A stretch of 64,000 nucleotides of DNA from Acanthosepion pharaonis (lineage: Eukaryota; Mollusca; Cephalopoda; Sepiida; Sepiidae). Shown here piece after piece: positions 33,721 through 44,829 of the stretch. The translations under genes were made by a program, and so were the position numbers. The stretch's first letter is position 1. The number at the start of each line of letters is the position of its first letter. The notes under the pieces are model-generated. The model ran no database searches and was not told the origin of the DNA. It worked only from the letters and a program-made list of their open reading frames with translations. The stretch covers positions 3,161,001 to 3,225,000 of the forward strand of contig CAHIKZ030005407.1 of NCBI GenBank assembly GCA_903632075.3, given 5' to 3'.

Positions 33721-34409
33721 AAAAATTATTAATATTTTTTCATACTGAATATTTGGCAAGCATTAAAAGAGAACAGGTAACATTAACTTTTTTCAAGACC
33801 ATTCTTTATATCCTAGCCTGTTTGTATGATAGTTTCTGTTATTTTAATGTCTTGATATTTTCGTCTCTATTCCAACGTTTTCAGGTCGCGAATCATCAAT
33901 TACAGCCCGTTTTATACATCAAGAATTCTGAAAGCATTCGTTGAGGTCTTGGTGTCATTCAACTTTTAGCTCTCGCTTTGTGGTTTCTTGAAATGTCGCC
34001 ACTCACAGTGTCACCGAATTTTAGCAATTTCCGTAATGGTCACAATATGTTAAATAACAGAAAAAGTTTTGACAGCTGCAATATCTGGCGAGTCTGCGTG
34101 AAAATTTTCCTATACATCGCATTATTTCGCATTATTTCAGATAAATGTAGCCGAGTTGTTTAGTCTGCTGTTACTACTATTATTACTACAGTTATTATTT
34201 AACACCATATTTCTTCTGATTTTCGCTGAAAACTGGGTGACGGCAAATCGTCTTACATATCCAGCATTGTAGCATATCTTGAAACTCTGAAAAACGTCGT
34301 AGTCTGTACAGTCTCAAAGCTTTTTCGAATTTCATAGTCCACACCGATCTCAGCTCCCGGGCAGGGTCCTATTATTATTATTATTATTATTATTAATGCA
34401 TTCCCATGG
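33721..34409. other. No gene recognised
   Basis: Only a (TTA)n run near 34371-34394 is notable. Confidence 0.4.
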
Positions 34410-34479
34410 CATATGTTCAATATAAGCTCCATTCTTCAGTTCTACAACGACAACATGTCATGCCACTTCCACGGAGCCG

Positions 34480-34750
34480 AATCATCCTAATTTCTTTCGT
34501 GCTTTAAATATAAGAAGAAAATTTCACTCATACAAATTTTTCTCTAGAACTGCTACAATGTGGAACGAACTCCCGCGTGGGTACTTCCCTGAATGCATTA
34601 ATCTTTGCCTCTTCAAGTCGAAGGTCAATCCTTATCTTTCCTCCTTATCATCATAAGCTTCCATTCATATCACACATCTCATCCAGCAATACGATTTTGT
34701 TGACTGTAACCCTCTACCTTAAAATGGCTCTCGAGTCTTGTAATTCATGA
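34480..34750 (+). pseudogene. LINE-J C-terminal fragment
   Basis: The plus frame gives FSRTATMWNELPRGYFPECI and NLCLFKSKVNPYLSSLSS, followed by TGTAACCCTCTACCTTAAAA of the 3' UTR. It belongs to the same subtype as the copy at 46925-47440 (WNxLPRGYF). Confidence 0.65.
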
Positions 34751-35163
34751 ATTTTGGTATTAAAAAATCTCCACATTATCTCTTGTGTTTGCTATGAAAA
34801 ATCAATTGACAGCTTGCTTCCTTAAGTATCCGGGACATTCTTCAGTACTTTTGTCAACTCCAACATTATCACTGCCATTTATTCGTAGACATTCGTGAGA
34901 AAAATGCGACAGTAAATCACCTTAAACTTCAGCACTATTTTCATTATTCTTGCAATGTGATTCAGGAGCAATGTGATTCAGGAGCAATGTGATCTACACC
35001 ATATTTCCTCATTCTAGCATTTTTATCCCATTGCAATGGTCCTTGGAAATAAATCCACAATACTCCATTGACTATGAGCACGACCTTTCATACTCACTCT
35101 TTTCCCCTTAGCAAGACCCAGCCTCCTATTTTAGATAGGAGGAGGTATCTGTATTTATAAATA

Positions 35164-35760
35164 ACTAGCAGCATGGCCCGGCGTTGCCCGTGCTTGATTC
35201 AAAAATCGTACGACTCATACATCAATCGCTATCAATTGACTTAAAATATTTTTACCCTTCCTTGCCTTTAAAGGAGTTCCCTTTGCCGTGCTGATGTTGC
35301 TACATGCCTTACTTCTTGCCTATCTCACACTGCAAATTTTTCTAAGCTCTATACTAAACATTAAATCTGTTACGAAAAAAAGAATTAAACAAAATGAACA
35401 CAAAACGATCAGCTTTAAAAAAGGACTCGTAACTGGAAAAACCGAATGAAAAAAGAATGTTAACAACAAATACTTTTTCACACCCAACCCAGTTCTGCGG
35501 AATCAGAATCAACGTTGAGTTTAAGCAATCGAATGAGCCAATTGAAGTAAAGTGCCATGCAGATTTAAATTTTCCCGACTTGTGACGAATACAGCTATCG
35601 ATTTTACATGAAAACTATCGTAGAAGCATGAAAAAATCGATTATTTCCACTATCGATGGGAGTTGGGAAATGCAAAGTCGGTCTTGGCCTTTTCGCTAAC
35701 TTGGAGCATGTTCATGTAAATTTTGGTACAAATCCGTCGAAAATTGCGGCTGTGCATTCA

Positions 35761-35806
<46 letters not shown>

Positions 35807-35827
35807 CCTGCCTTTTATAGATAGAGA
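35164..35827 (-). mobile_element. Non-autonomous Helitron, copy 2
   Basis: The minus strand begins TCTATCTATAAAAGGCAGGA and ends CACGGGCAACGCCGGGCCAT-GCTGCTAGT, with intact terminal hairpin bases and the CTAGT end. It is collinear with 8825-9587 except for a deletion near the middle. It also has an (AC)n expansion at 35762-35805 just inside the 5' terminus. No coding capacity. Confidence 0.75.
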
Positions 35828-35848
35828 TTTTACTTCTCCTACAACCGA

Positions 35849-35930
35849 CTACCGTAGCACAGTGGTTAGCAATTTTGTCACGTAAACTAATTCATAAATG
35901 CTGTGAATCCCATTTTCATTCGGTAGTATA
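35849..35930 (+). tRNA. tRNA-like sequence, probably a relic
   Basis: CTACCG and CGGTAG can pair as an acceptor stem, and TAGCACAGTGG fits the box A pattern at the right distance. The box B region (TGTGAATCCC) lacks the invariant TTC, and no good anticodon arm was found. More likely a SINE head than a working tRNA gene. Confidence 0.3.
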
Positions 35931-35934
35931 CAAT

Positions 35935-36125
35935 TATGTTTTCTAGTTGCGGGTCTTTTCAAGGAGTGGGTGATCATGGCTCTTCACAACTTCTTATCGT
36001 TTGAAGCTTCCATCGCCCGTTCTGACATCGATTCACAGAAGCTCATTAGGCGAGCAGTCACATGTTTACTGTCCCTTTTGTTTTTGATATGTCCTCTGAG
36101 TGTCAAATTCTCCAAGCCTAACTCC
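35935..36125 (-). pseudogene. LINE-R 3' end fragment
   Basis: The minus strand gives GLENLTLRGHIKNKRDSKHV, LMSFCESMSERAMEA, NDKKL and RAMITHS, the tail of LINE-R, with one internal stop. Confidence 0.6.
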
Positions 36126-36247
36126 ATCATTAAGCTTAATAAATATTATTGGGTATTTCGTCATGATATAATACTTAAAAAGCTATACTTGCAAGGTACA
36201 ACGTGTTCTGTAGTTGTTGCATTGTGCATTCTTATACTTATTCTATA

Positions 36248-36337
36248 AAGTTTATAAATTACGTTTAAATATTTTCTGGCTTTAAATAACATGTAAATGG
36301 TTGATAAGCAGTAGAAAACGAATCAAACAATCAAAAT
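36248..36337 (+). repeat. SINE-S tail fragment
   Basis: TTTTCTGGCTTTAAATAACA, AATGGTTGATAAGCAGTAGA and AATCAAACAATCAAAA correspond to the SINE-S 3' tail. Confidence 0.55.
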
Positions 36338-36443
36338 TATAAACTGTGTATATGTCATTCGTTTATATGGTCAAATGCAATTCGTGTTTTTTATTATTGC
36401 TACTTTTGCTATTTTTTTTTCATAATTAACCTGGGTTTTACTT

Positions 36444-36753
36444 ATAAGGATCGGATCATATGATAGATATTTAATGGTTTTAATTAATGATTACTTAATA
36501 GTCACTTAATGGTTACTTAATGGATATTTAATGATTTTAATTATAAGGATCGGATCATATGGATATTTAATGGTTTTAATTAATGGTTACTTAATAGTCA
36601 CTTAATGGTTACTTAATGGACACTTAATGATTTTAATTATAAGGATCGGATCATATGGATATTTAATGGTTTTAATTAATGGTTACTTAATAGTTACTTA
36701 ATGGTTACTTAATGGACACTTAATGGTTTTAATTATAAGGATCTGATCATATT
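36444..36753. repeat. 96-99-bp tandem repeat, 3.2 units
   Basis: Units start at ATAAGGATCGGATCATATG: 36444, 36543, 36639 and a partial at 36735. Inside each unit a smaller motif, TTAATGGTTACTTAATGG, is itself repeated. Unit identity is very high, so the array is young. Confidence 0.9.
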
Positions 36754-37119
36754 AAGAATTTTCTGACGATGGCAGAGGCCGTTGTTTAAATCCAGATAAA
36801 ATTAAGAAAAACAAACAAAATCTTGATTGCTGATTATATTGGCAAGTAATCAGAAAATGGACGCAAAATAATCTTTCAAAATCAATTGCTTTTTAGTTTC
36901 TGCGACGTACGAAGCGATACTTAGTAACCATCTAAATATTATTGTTGGTAGATCGGCTGTCTGAAGTAAGTGCATAGCTACTACCAATGCTAGTTATCAG
37001 TTTTTGGAAGGAAATAAAAGCCAGGCTTATGAATATTGAATTTTAAGGCTTTCCTTATTCGACCTTGCACCATACTAAGGTAAGCTAAGTTTTCCTATAA
37101 AAGTCAATAAAAGAGTGAT

Positions 37120-37215
37120 GTCTTTATTTTGATGTGCAGCAATTAAACCAATTCTTCATACTATAAACTCCAATCAAATCCTTTGTGTTTTTAAACAATC
37201 TCATAACCAAGAGAT
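37120..37215 (+). repeat. Anonymous repeat, first of a pair
   Basis: CAGCAATTAAACCAATTCTT-CATA and CCTTTGTGTTTTTAAACAAT match 38355-38425 (CAGCAACTAAACCAGTTCTT). Confidence 0.5.
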
Positions 37216-37260
37216 TCACTATCGAAAACACGCTATATCGATCTCATTTTATTCATACCT

Positions 37261-38059
<799 letters not shown>

Positions 38060-38102
<43 letters not shown>
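38060..38102. repeat. (TA)n microsatellite
   Basis: Uninterrupted TA dinucleotides. Another short run is at 38268-38290. Confidence 0.95.
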
Positions 38103-38105
<3 letters not shown>

Positions 38106-38166
38106 CCCAAGAGGATAGAATCCAGATCGAACTCAATGTCCAGGACAGAGTAAGAATATAATAACC

Positions 38167-38206
38167 CAATTCATCAGACCTACAAATTTGTAGGTCTGAT
38201 GAATTG
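38167..38206. repeat. Perfect 40-bp palindrome
   Basis: CAATTCATCAGACCTACAAA is followed immediately by its exact complement, with no spacer. Confidence 0.95.
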
Positions 38207-38334
38207 ATCGTGATTACGATTCCAATGTAATAAATTATAACCATGGAATATTAGTGTTTGTGCCTTATATATATATATATATATATATAAAAGCTTAGTT
38301 GCCATGTGCCAATACCAGTGTGAGACACCCTCGG

Positions 38335-38440
38335 TATACCTTTATTTTCATTTACAGCAACTAAACCAGTTCTTCATATCACAAACTCTCCGATCATTCT
38401 TTTGTGTTTTTGCACAGTCTCTTATACCAAAGAATGTCAT
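38335..38440 (+). repeat. Anonymous repeat, second of a pair
   Basis: Matches 37120-37215 in the same orientation, about 1.2 kb away. Confidence 0.5.
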
Positions 38441-39028
38441 CATTGCACACAGAGAAAAAAAGTCATCGTCAGTGACATAATTAAAAGTTCTTTATCGGTA
38501 AAGTTTCATTGTAAACGCACAAATGATAACTTAATGCATAGAGCAAGTAAAAAAAAAAGTACAGACACCCCAGACTTGATAAGACAAACCAATTTAGGAG
38601 AAGGAGAGCTCTGAATTAAAAAATGTGGCGAAGGAAATGGAAGCCAGTCCATTATCTTTCCCGAAACGTTATAGAAATTTACAGATACTGAAGTAAAGAA
38701 AAAGAATCTGTTCATAGCCACGGCATATTACATTCTGAAGGTACATGATATTTGAAAAGAAAAAAGAAGTGAAATAAAATAAGACTTTTGTCTTTTGCCA
38801 TGTCAAAAGTGACAAAGTTTCTTGGTAACAAAGGAGAACAAGATAACGTTATTTATTTACTTTTTGATGGTTTTACTTGACAGAATTGATTTCAGTTTTC
38901 TGCATAATCTTAGATTGTCTCACTCATTTTTAACGTGTTTATCATAGTAAACGAGTTTTACACATCTATCTGAGACTCTTCATAGCTATGTATGTATCTG
39001 AGGCCTTTCATATCTATATCATTATATT
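38441..39028. other. No feature recognised
   Basis: No motif recognised on either strand. Confidence 0.4.
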
Positions 39029-39124
39029 CATATCTATCTATCTATCTATCTATCTATCTGTGATTTTTCATATCTCCAGTATTTTACATATCTCATGCTA
39101 TTCATATTTAGGTTAGACTTTTCA

Positions 39125-39167
<43 letters not shown>

Positions 39168-39199
39168 AACTCTGCATAACTATAGCTGTATCTGAGACC

Positions 39200-39232
<33 letters not shown>

Positions 39233-39306
39233 CGTCTGTAATTTTTCATATCTCCAGTATCTTACATATCTATCTCATGCTATTCATATTTAGATTAGAC
39301 TTTTAA

Positions 39307-39339
<33 letters not shown>

Positions 39340-39476
39340 GAAACTCTTCATAACTATAGCTGTATCTGAGACCTTATCTATCTATCTATCTATCTATCTA
39401 TCCGTCTGTAATTTTTCATATCTCCAGTATCTTACATATCTATCTCATGCTATTCATATTTAGATTAGACTTTTCA

Positions 39477-39513
<37 letters not shown>

Positions 39514-39790
39514 GAAACTCTCCATAACTATAGCTGTATCTGAGTCCTTATCTATCTATCTATCTGAAACTCTTCATAACTATAGCTGTATCTGAGTCCT
39601 TATCTATCTATCTATCTATCTGAAACTCTTCATAACTATAGCTGTATCTGAGTCCTTATCTATCTATCTATCTGAAACTCTTCATAACTATAGCTGTATC
39701 TGAGTCCTTATCTATCTATCTGAAACTCTTCATAACTATAGCTGTATCTGAGTCCTTATCTATCTATCTATCTATCTATCTATCCGTCTG
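39029..39790. repeat. Composite (ATCT)n minisatellite
   Basis: (ATCT)n runs of variable length alternate with spacers. The commonest is GAAACTCTTCATAACTATAG-CTGTATCTGAG, occurring about seven times (from 39163 to 39750). A second spacer is ATTTTTCATATCTCCAGTAT. Spacing shrinks from about 175 bp to about 50 bp toward the right. Confidence 0.9.
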
Positions 39791-40329
39791 TGATTTTTCA
39801 TATTACATATCAATCTATTCGTCCGACTTACTTTATCACTGTTTGTCTACTTCATTTCATATCTACGTCAATCCCTAGTGTAATCAGAGACTATCGAGAT
39901 AAATTAGTGTTTCTTTCACAAGTCATTGTTAATCGATCTGACCCTCACTGGACTACCCACAATTCGGTCTTGTGTCAAACAAGGAGTTATTATTATTTAA
40001 ATATTTAATTCTCTAGACTCTCTGATCTTTTTCTTTTTATATTTCACTTTATCATTTCCCTTCAGCCTATCAATCTGAATCGGTACAAACATCTTAATAT
40101 ATATTCTCATTCATTTTGCATCAATCTTTCATTCTGAACGCATCTTTTATTGAAAGCAATCAGCACGAAGCAATGCCATTCGTTTCTCGTGACAGGTTTT
40201 CCAACTGTTATAACATCTCACACGTAATACTGCAATAGTTCTCAACCTGAAGACATCACCAGAATATCGCGTGTGCGCACCTCTCCGTGTGTTTGTCCAA
40301 AAGAAGAAGGCTCATATATGAACTGTTAA
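39791..40329. other. No feature recognised
   Basis: No recognisable gene or family. Confidence 0.4.
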
Positions 40330-40880
40330 CCGCTTACCATGTAAAAAGCCTGGGAGCCACTCAAGATAGAGGGTTACAGAGTAAGAGACTCAGTTTTTGA
40401 TGATATATGGGGAAGATAACGGTTCAACCTAGATTTAGGTTAAGATTGTTGTGATCGAGAAAGCATCTGCTTTCGAGTCGGTTCCACAGAGCAGGGCTTC
40501 ATGGGAAGAAGCTGCTCGAGTGGAACTTACATGCGCGTAGCACGTGAAGATTAGAACTAAGCAATGTAGTTCGTTTGAACATTCTCCATGGAAATAGCGA
40601 TAGAGCAGCGAGAAGCTTGCGACGCTTCGCCTGTGAGAAAGTGGTTGTAGGGTGGAACATAATTTATCACCCACAATGCTTTTGAATTCTATCGAAACTG
40701 AAAAGTGAAGACTGAGCAGTACCTGTCCATATATGGCAGCAGTACTCCATTTTTCGTTTCGTTCTGTCTCTTGTAAACGCAGACAATAGCAGGAAGAGTC
40801 AAGTTCTTACTGGAGAGGTACAGGGACCCGACCATTTTTCCAGTATCGTTAATGATGCACGAGTGAAAAAGTGTGTCACA
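40330..40880 (-). pseudogene. LINE-J C-terminal fragment
   Basis: The minus frame at 40435-40674 reads GDKLCSTLQPLSHRRSVASF, SLLYRYFHGECSNELHCLV and ends after a frameshift in LCGTDSKADAF (consensus WNRL..). Sequence at 40690-40870 corresponds to the preceding SYIR/EYCYHIW region with stops. Confidence 0.65.
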
Positions 40881-40892
40881 ATTAAACACTGA

Positions 40893-41470
40893 CATTCGCA
40901 GTTATCACCGAAGTTAAGCAACGTCGAGTCTGGTCAGTACATAGATGGGTGACCGCTTTGGTATATACAACAATGTTGTATTAGCAGCAAAGTACAATCT
41001 GGAATAATCATCAGATTTTACTTAAGAGAACTCAGAATTTGCAGCCTTCAATATTTTCATGAAGAGGAGAAATATTTTTTTAAATATTTTCAAGCTTCTC
41101 CAATGACCTAACTACTTCATATTCAATGCAAAATAAAAAGTTAAAAAAATATTCACAAATAAAAAGTTGCCTCTCCTGACTAACCAGGCGAATCAGAAAA
41201 TATGTTTCATATTCAACGGATAATGGCTCGGAATTCTGAATCGAAGAGCCGAGTTCCAATTCCAATTGGGTTTGTTATATTCACTTACTCGCAAATACCC
41301 CTGGGAAAGGTATGTATTCACTTCTTCCCACTAGCTATCATTAAAACCATTATTATCTAAAAAAAAAACTATATAAAAAATTACGTACAAAATATTTAGA
41401 TTTGAGCATTAAATAACCCCTAAAGGTGTTGATATGCTGCCAAACAAAAGCAACCAAATCAAACTGTCAA
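40893..41470 (+). repeat. SINE-S copy split by a 250-bp insertion
   Basis: The 5S-like part at 40893-40963 is well preserved (CACCGAAGTTAAGCAACGTC, GTCAGTACATAGATGGGTGA). Unrelated sequence from about 40964 to 41216 follows. Then the tRNA-like part resumes at ATAATGGCTCGGAATTC, with the middle (TTACTCGCAAATACCCCTGG) and the tail to about 41470. The inserted piece is not recognised. Confidence 0.65.
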
Positions 41471-41520
41471 CTCAAGATACTTTCCCTTGTTTGTTTACAT
41501 TAAACAACTTGTCAATATGT

Positions 41521-41655
41521 AGTGATTTTCCAAGCACAGCTTAGATATGGCACAAGGCCGAAAGTAGGGGGCACCCAGTGAGGATAAAACTCACTAAGTC
41601 GTAATTGTTCTAGCGAGACAAGCTTGCAAACCATTACACCGCTTTGAGGTGCCCT
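41521..41655 (-). repeat. SINE-A copy with target-site duplication
   Basis: The 135-bp element is flanked by exact 15-bp repeats AACTTGTCAATATGT at 41506-41520 and 41656-41670, which fixes its borders. On the minus strand it starts GGGCACCTCAAAGCGGTGTA and ends AGCTGTGCTTGGAAAATCAC. Box B is slightly mutated (GAGTTTTATCC). Confidence 0.9.
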
Positions 41656-41670
41656 AACTTGTCAATATGT

Positions 41671-42225
41671 ATAAGAGGTTTGCAATAACGAAAATTAATC
41701 AATTTTTCATTCTCTGTACTATGTTATCTTTTGACTATATTTCTAAGTTCGCATTTATATTCTCTTTGTATTGGATACTTCTAGTGTAGAGATCTAGAAA
41801 CAAAATTTTATGTCAATTACTAAACTTGGTAAATAATCAATTCGCATGTCTCTGTTCGACCGAAATCGAATTATCTGTTATTTTATTTCTTGGAATAATT
41901 TTTATTTTGAAGATAAAAATTGAAATTACTAAGTAACAGGTTTGGTTCTTGAATTTAGTTTCTTTTTAGCTTTTTTGGATTTTTTTCTGATGCTCTAACA
42001 ATTATGGGGATAACATTCTTGATGTTGTCGAGGCAGGTCACGGTATTTTATTTTTCCGCACGTTAATGATTGATGATCTCACGATATAATACACCATGTA
42101 TTTCTTATCTGTCATATCTTCAACTGAAGTTTATCTTCAGTGCACTGACGATTTATTCACTTATTTAAAAACTCGCATACTTTTCTAAAAATGACTCTAT
42201 GATCTGGAAACGGAATAAAAGCAGT
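41671..42225. other. No feature recognised
   Basis: AT-rich, without recognisable motifs. Confidence 0.4.
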
Positions 42226-42900
42226 GATAGCACCTGAACCCACCATGAAAAGCAAGGGTGTGGAATTAGTAAACACGTCAAATACTTCAGTGTATGGAAA
42301 AGTTATAACAAATTAAGTATCGGAGAAAAGGAAATTGAACGAAGAATGGTCCGCGCAACACGACAAATTGCTACATAACCAAAACATTAACCGGGAATCT
42401 CGAGTCATGTTCTTATATAGCCCCATCAGATCGAGGCTTTCATATGGATGACGTTCTGGATGACCAACTCTGTTTAGAAATAGTTAAACAGTCAGCTGTA
42501 TGCGACCGTTTTCTAAGAACAATGGCGACAAAAAGTCTTTGAGCGAGTATAAGCTTACATGCTCCGTCCATAGTATTCTAGTACACTTCAGATATCTCTA
42601 CGTATGAATCATCCATAACAAATTAAGCATAGGAGAAAGATAAATTGAACATAGAATAGTCTGTATTAGAGGTAGTTTCGCCCAACACCGGGAATTGCTA
42701 CGCAACTAAAACATCAACCTGAAAACACGAGTCATGTTCTTAAATAGCCGTATCAGATCGAGACTTTCATCTAAGATGCCATGCATGATACCAAATCTGT
42801 TCAAAAAGAGCTAAACAATAAGCTGTATAAAACCGATTTCTAAGATCAATGGTTAAAAATGTCTTTGAGTGAGTAAAGCTTGAGAGTCTTGGTATTTACT
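42226..42900 (+). pseudogene. LINE-K: two tandem RT fragments
   Basis: A 250-290-bp segment occurs twice in direct order (about 42300-42545 and 42610-42880). Both carry NKLSIGE, an EIERR/EIEHR stretch, CGAGTCATGTTCTTA (encoding SRVMFL) and ATCAGATCGAGXCTTTCAT (RSRLS). Non-LTR RTs have a comparable IxxRxxKVLxxLVRSRLTYG stretch before the C-terminus. Stops are present. The two copies differ by many substitutions, so the duplication is old or two independent copies adjoin. Confidence 0.45.
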
Positions 42901-42937
42901 ATACGTCTTTGAACTTTATCGAGTATCGCTACAGAAT

Positions 42938-43110
42938 CATACTGAAGGCAAGAGGGAGAGAAGGAAACAACGAGTTACATACTTAACGAGTTTATGTGAA
43001 TGGATGTCAGGATACAGAACGGGAGGGATAGTAAAGGGATTAACATTGCGTAGAAGGATAGAAAGATGTGGAGAGTCATGATCATCGATATCAAGGGGCA
43101 AGGAGCATAA
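42938..43110 (+). pseudogene. LINE-R 3' end fragment
   Basis: AAGGCAAGAGGGAGAGAAGG, ACATACTTAACGAGTTTATG-TGAATGGATGTC and GATGTGGAGAGTCATGATCA match the last part of LINE-R copies at 29200-29345 and 46700-46850. Confidence 0.6.
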
Positions 43111-43379
43111 AAAAGGTTTATTTACATTTTCATAGCTAGTCACTTTTCATGACAGCTTCATTCAGATTGTCAGTCTACGACATTGTGTAGACAGCACAAG
43201 AATGAAAAATAAAGATCTATCACTTGGAGTGATTAAGAATCCCCGCCCCTATCTCCTTAGAGAAGATTGTTATACGCTAAGCTATTTAACCGATAATCTA
43301 CGGGAACAATTTTGCCGGAGACAAAAATTATATTCTATAACTTATCAGGTCAGCTTCGAAAGCTGAATAAATATCAAAA

Positions 43380-43670
43380 GTGGTGTTGGGTGCACTGCTT
43401 TATTCGAGCAGATTTCTACTTTCCCCTTTGTCAATTTGTTGCATTCAGTTACGTTCATATACTCCTGAGAAAGGTATGTATCCGTTTCTTCTCCCCACCC
43501 AGACATGGATTAAATAGTAGGATTGTATCTGGAAAAGTTATTCTTATCTCCCCAAAATTGTTAATGCATTATTTATTCGAAAAAAAAAAATTCTTACAAA
43601 CCAAAATAGGTTTTAGCTTTAAAAATCTCACGAAGGGTCCAAAAAGCGGCAAATGGAAGCAGTCAGCATT
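43380..43670 (+). repeat. Degenerate SINE-S copy
   Basis: Weak tRNA-like part, then GTTACGTTCATATACTCCTG, AGAAAGGTATGTATCCGTTT, ATTCTTACAAACCAAAATAG and CACGAAGGGTCCAAAAAGCG, in SINE-S order. Confidence 0.45.
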
Positions 43671-43807
43671 TCCATTTTATCAAATAGCAGAACATATTAT
43701 ACAAAATCTACATATCAGACTAATGCTGAATGAGTAAATGGGGAAAAATTCTTTGTGACGCGTTTCGTTCTTCGAAAGGACTTCTCATTAAATAACGTTT
43801 TGTATCG

Positions 43808-43921
43808 ATGGAAGCCCACATATATATATATACTTATATATGGAAGCCCACATATATATACATATATATGAAAGTCCACACACACACACATATATATATA
43901 TACATATATATGGAAGCCCCC

Positions 43922-43961
<40 letters not shown>

Positions 43962-43995
43962 AAGCCCACATATATACATACATATGGAAGCCCAT
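43808..43995. repeat. (TA)n with TATGGAAGCCCA interruptions, left block
   Basis: (TA)n and (CA)n runs are punctuated about every 30-50 bp by TATGGAAGCCCACAT or variants (43808, 43841, 43867, 43910, 43958, 43984). Confidence 0.9.
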
Positions 43996-44257
43996 AAACA
44001 GAGACACTCCCCTCACCAGGTCCAATAAAACTGTCAAACTGACCAGAGAATTCAGAGCAGCATGTATCTATCCAGCTCTTATCTCAAATAACAACTTAAA
44101 AGAGACTGTTTGACCAACACAAGGATTGTTAAAAGATTCATGTTAAAAAGATAAAAAAATAAAAAAAAAACAAATGAAAACTACAGACAAAAGTTCCTTT
44201 TCTCCAGCAAAAGATTCATTTCTGTAGTTTACTGCTACCAGCAAGCAGAAATATTTC

Positions 44258-44298
44258 TCCTCCCGATGATGGCCATTTTGGTCGAAACTAGTCGAGGA
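44258..44298 (+). ncRNA. Degenerate hammerhead-like motif
   Basis: TCCTC, CCGATGA, TGGCCATTTTGGTC, GAAA, CTAGTC, GAGGA. Stem I TCCTC/GAGGA pairs fully. Stem II GGCC/GGTC pairs with one G-U. GAAA and the CTAGTC minimal stem III with GUC are intact. The core is CCGAUGA instead of CUGAUGA, which should inactivate it, and an extra T sits before stem II. The resemblance to the short-stem-III hammerheads of Penelope-like elements suggests a PLE end inserted into the surrounding (TA)n block. Confidence 0.4.
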
Positions 44299-44393
44299 AT
44301 CTAAATGAAATAATAATAAAAAAAAAAACGAAAGAATATTAATCTACAACCCAGTGTGTCTGAAGATTTCAATTTTTAAATTTTTTTATTGTT

Positions 44394-44397
<4 letters not shown>

Positions 44398-44441
<44 letters not shown>

Positions 44442-44453
44442 GCATATATGGAA

Positions 44454-44496
<43 letters not shown>

Positions 44497-44501
44497 AAGA
44501 C

Positions 44502-44557
<56 letters not shown>

Positions 44558-44600
44558 AAGCCCATATATCTATATACATAGATATGGAAGCCTACATATA
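44398..44600. repeat. (TA)n with TATGGAAGCCCA interruptions, right block
   Basis: Same composite repeat as 43808-43995, with motifs at 44446, 44492, 44554 and 44584. The two blocks were probably continuous before about 400 bp of other sequence came between them. Confidence 0.9.
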
Positions 44601-44829
44601 TAGAGCTAAGGAACGAAATATCACAAACATCGGTTCTAATTCTATATCGAGAGAATGCTGACAAAAGAGAGGTGCTTAACTTTCATAAGGCAAATGTTCT
44701 TTAACATTATGTAGTTTGAAGACATTTCATATGACGAAACGCGTAACATAGGATCTTTTCATTTTGTCATTAAGTTACCCATTCTGTCGAACATAAACGC
44801 CAACTCAAATGCTGAAGTAAAAATCGTGG

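Noticed and set aside
39029..39790. A CRISPR-like array (regular spacers between repeats)
   Set aside because: The repeated spacer and (ATCT)n units are microsatellite in nature, spacing is irregular and the DNA is eukaryotic.
43312..43737. A 141-codon open frame as a gene
   Set aside because: It overlaps a degenerate SINE-S, has no recognisable motif and no supporting signals.
43752..43790. A hammerhead motif on the minus strand (GAAACGCGTC)
   Set aside because: GAAAC and GUC are present, but the CUGANGA core is not, and no stem I partner was found. The similar site at 44700-44755 has a TTGAAGA core and only an offset stem I.
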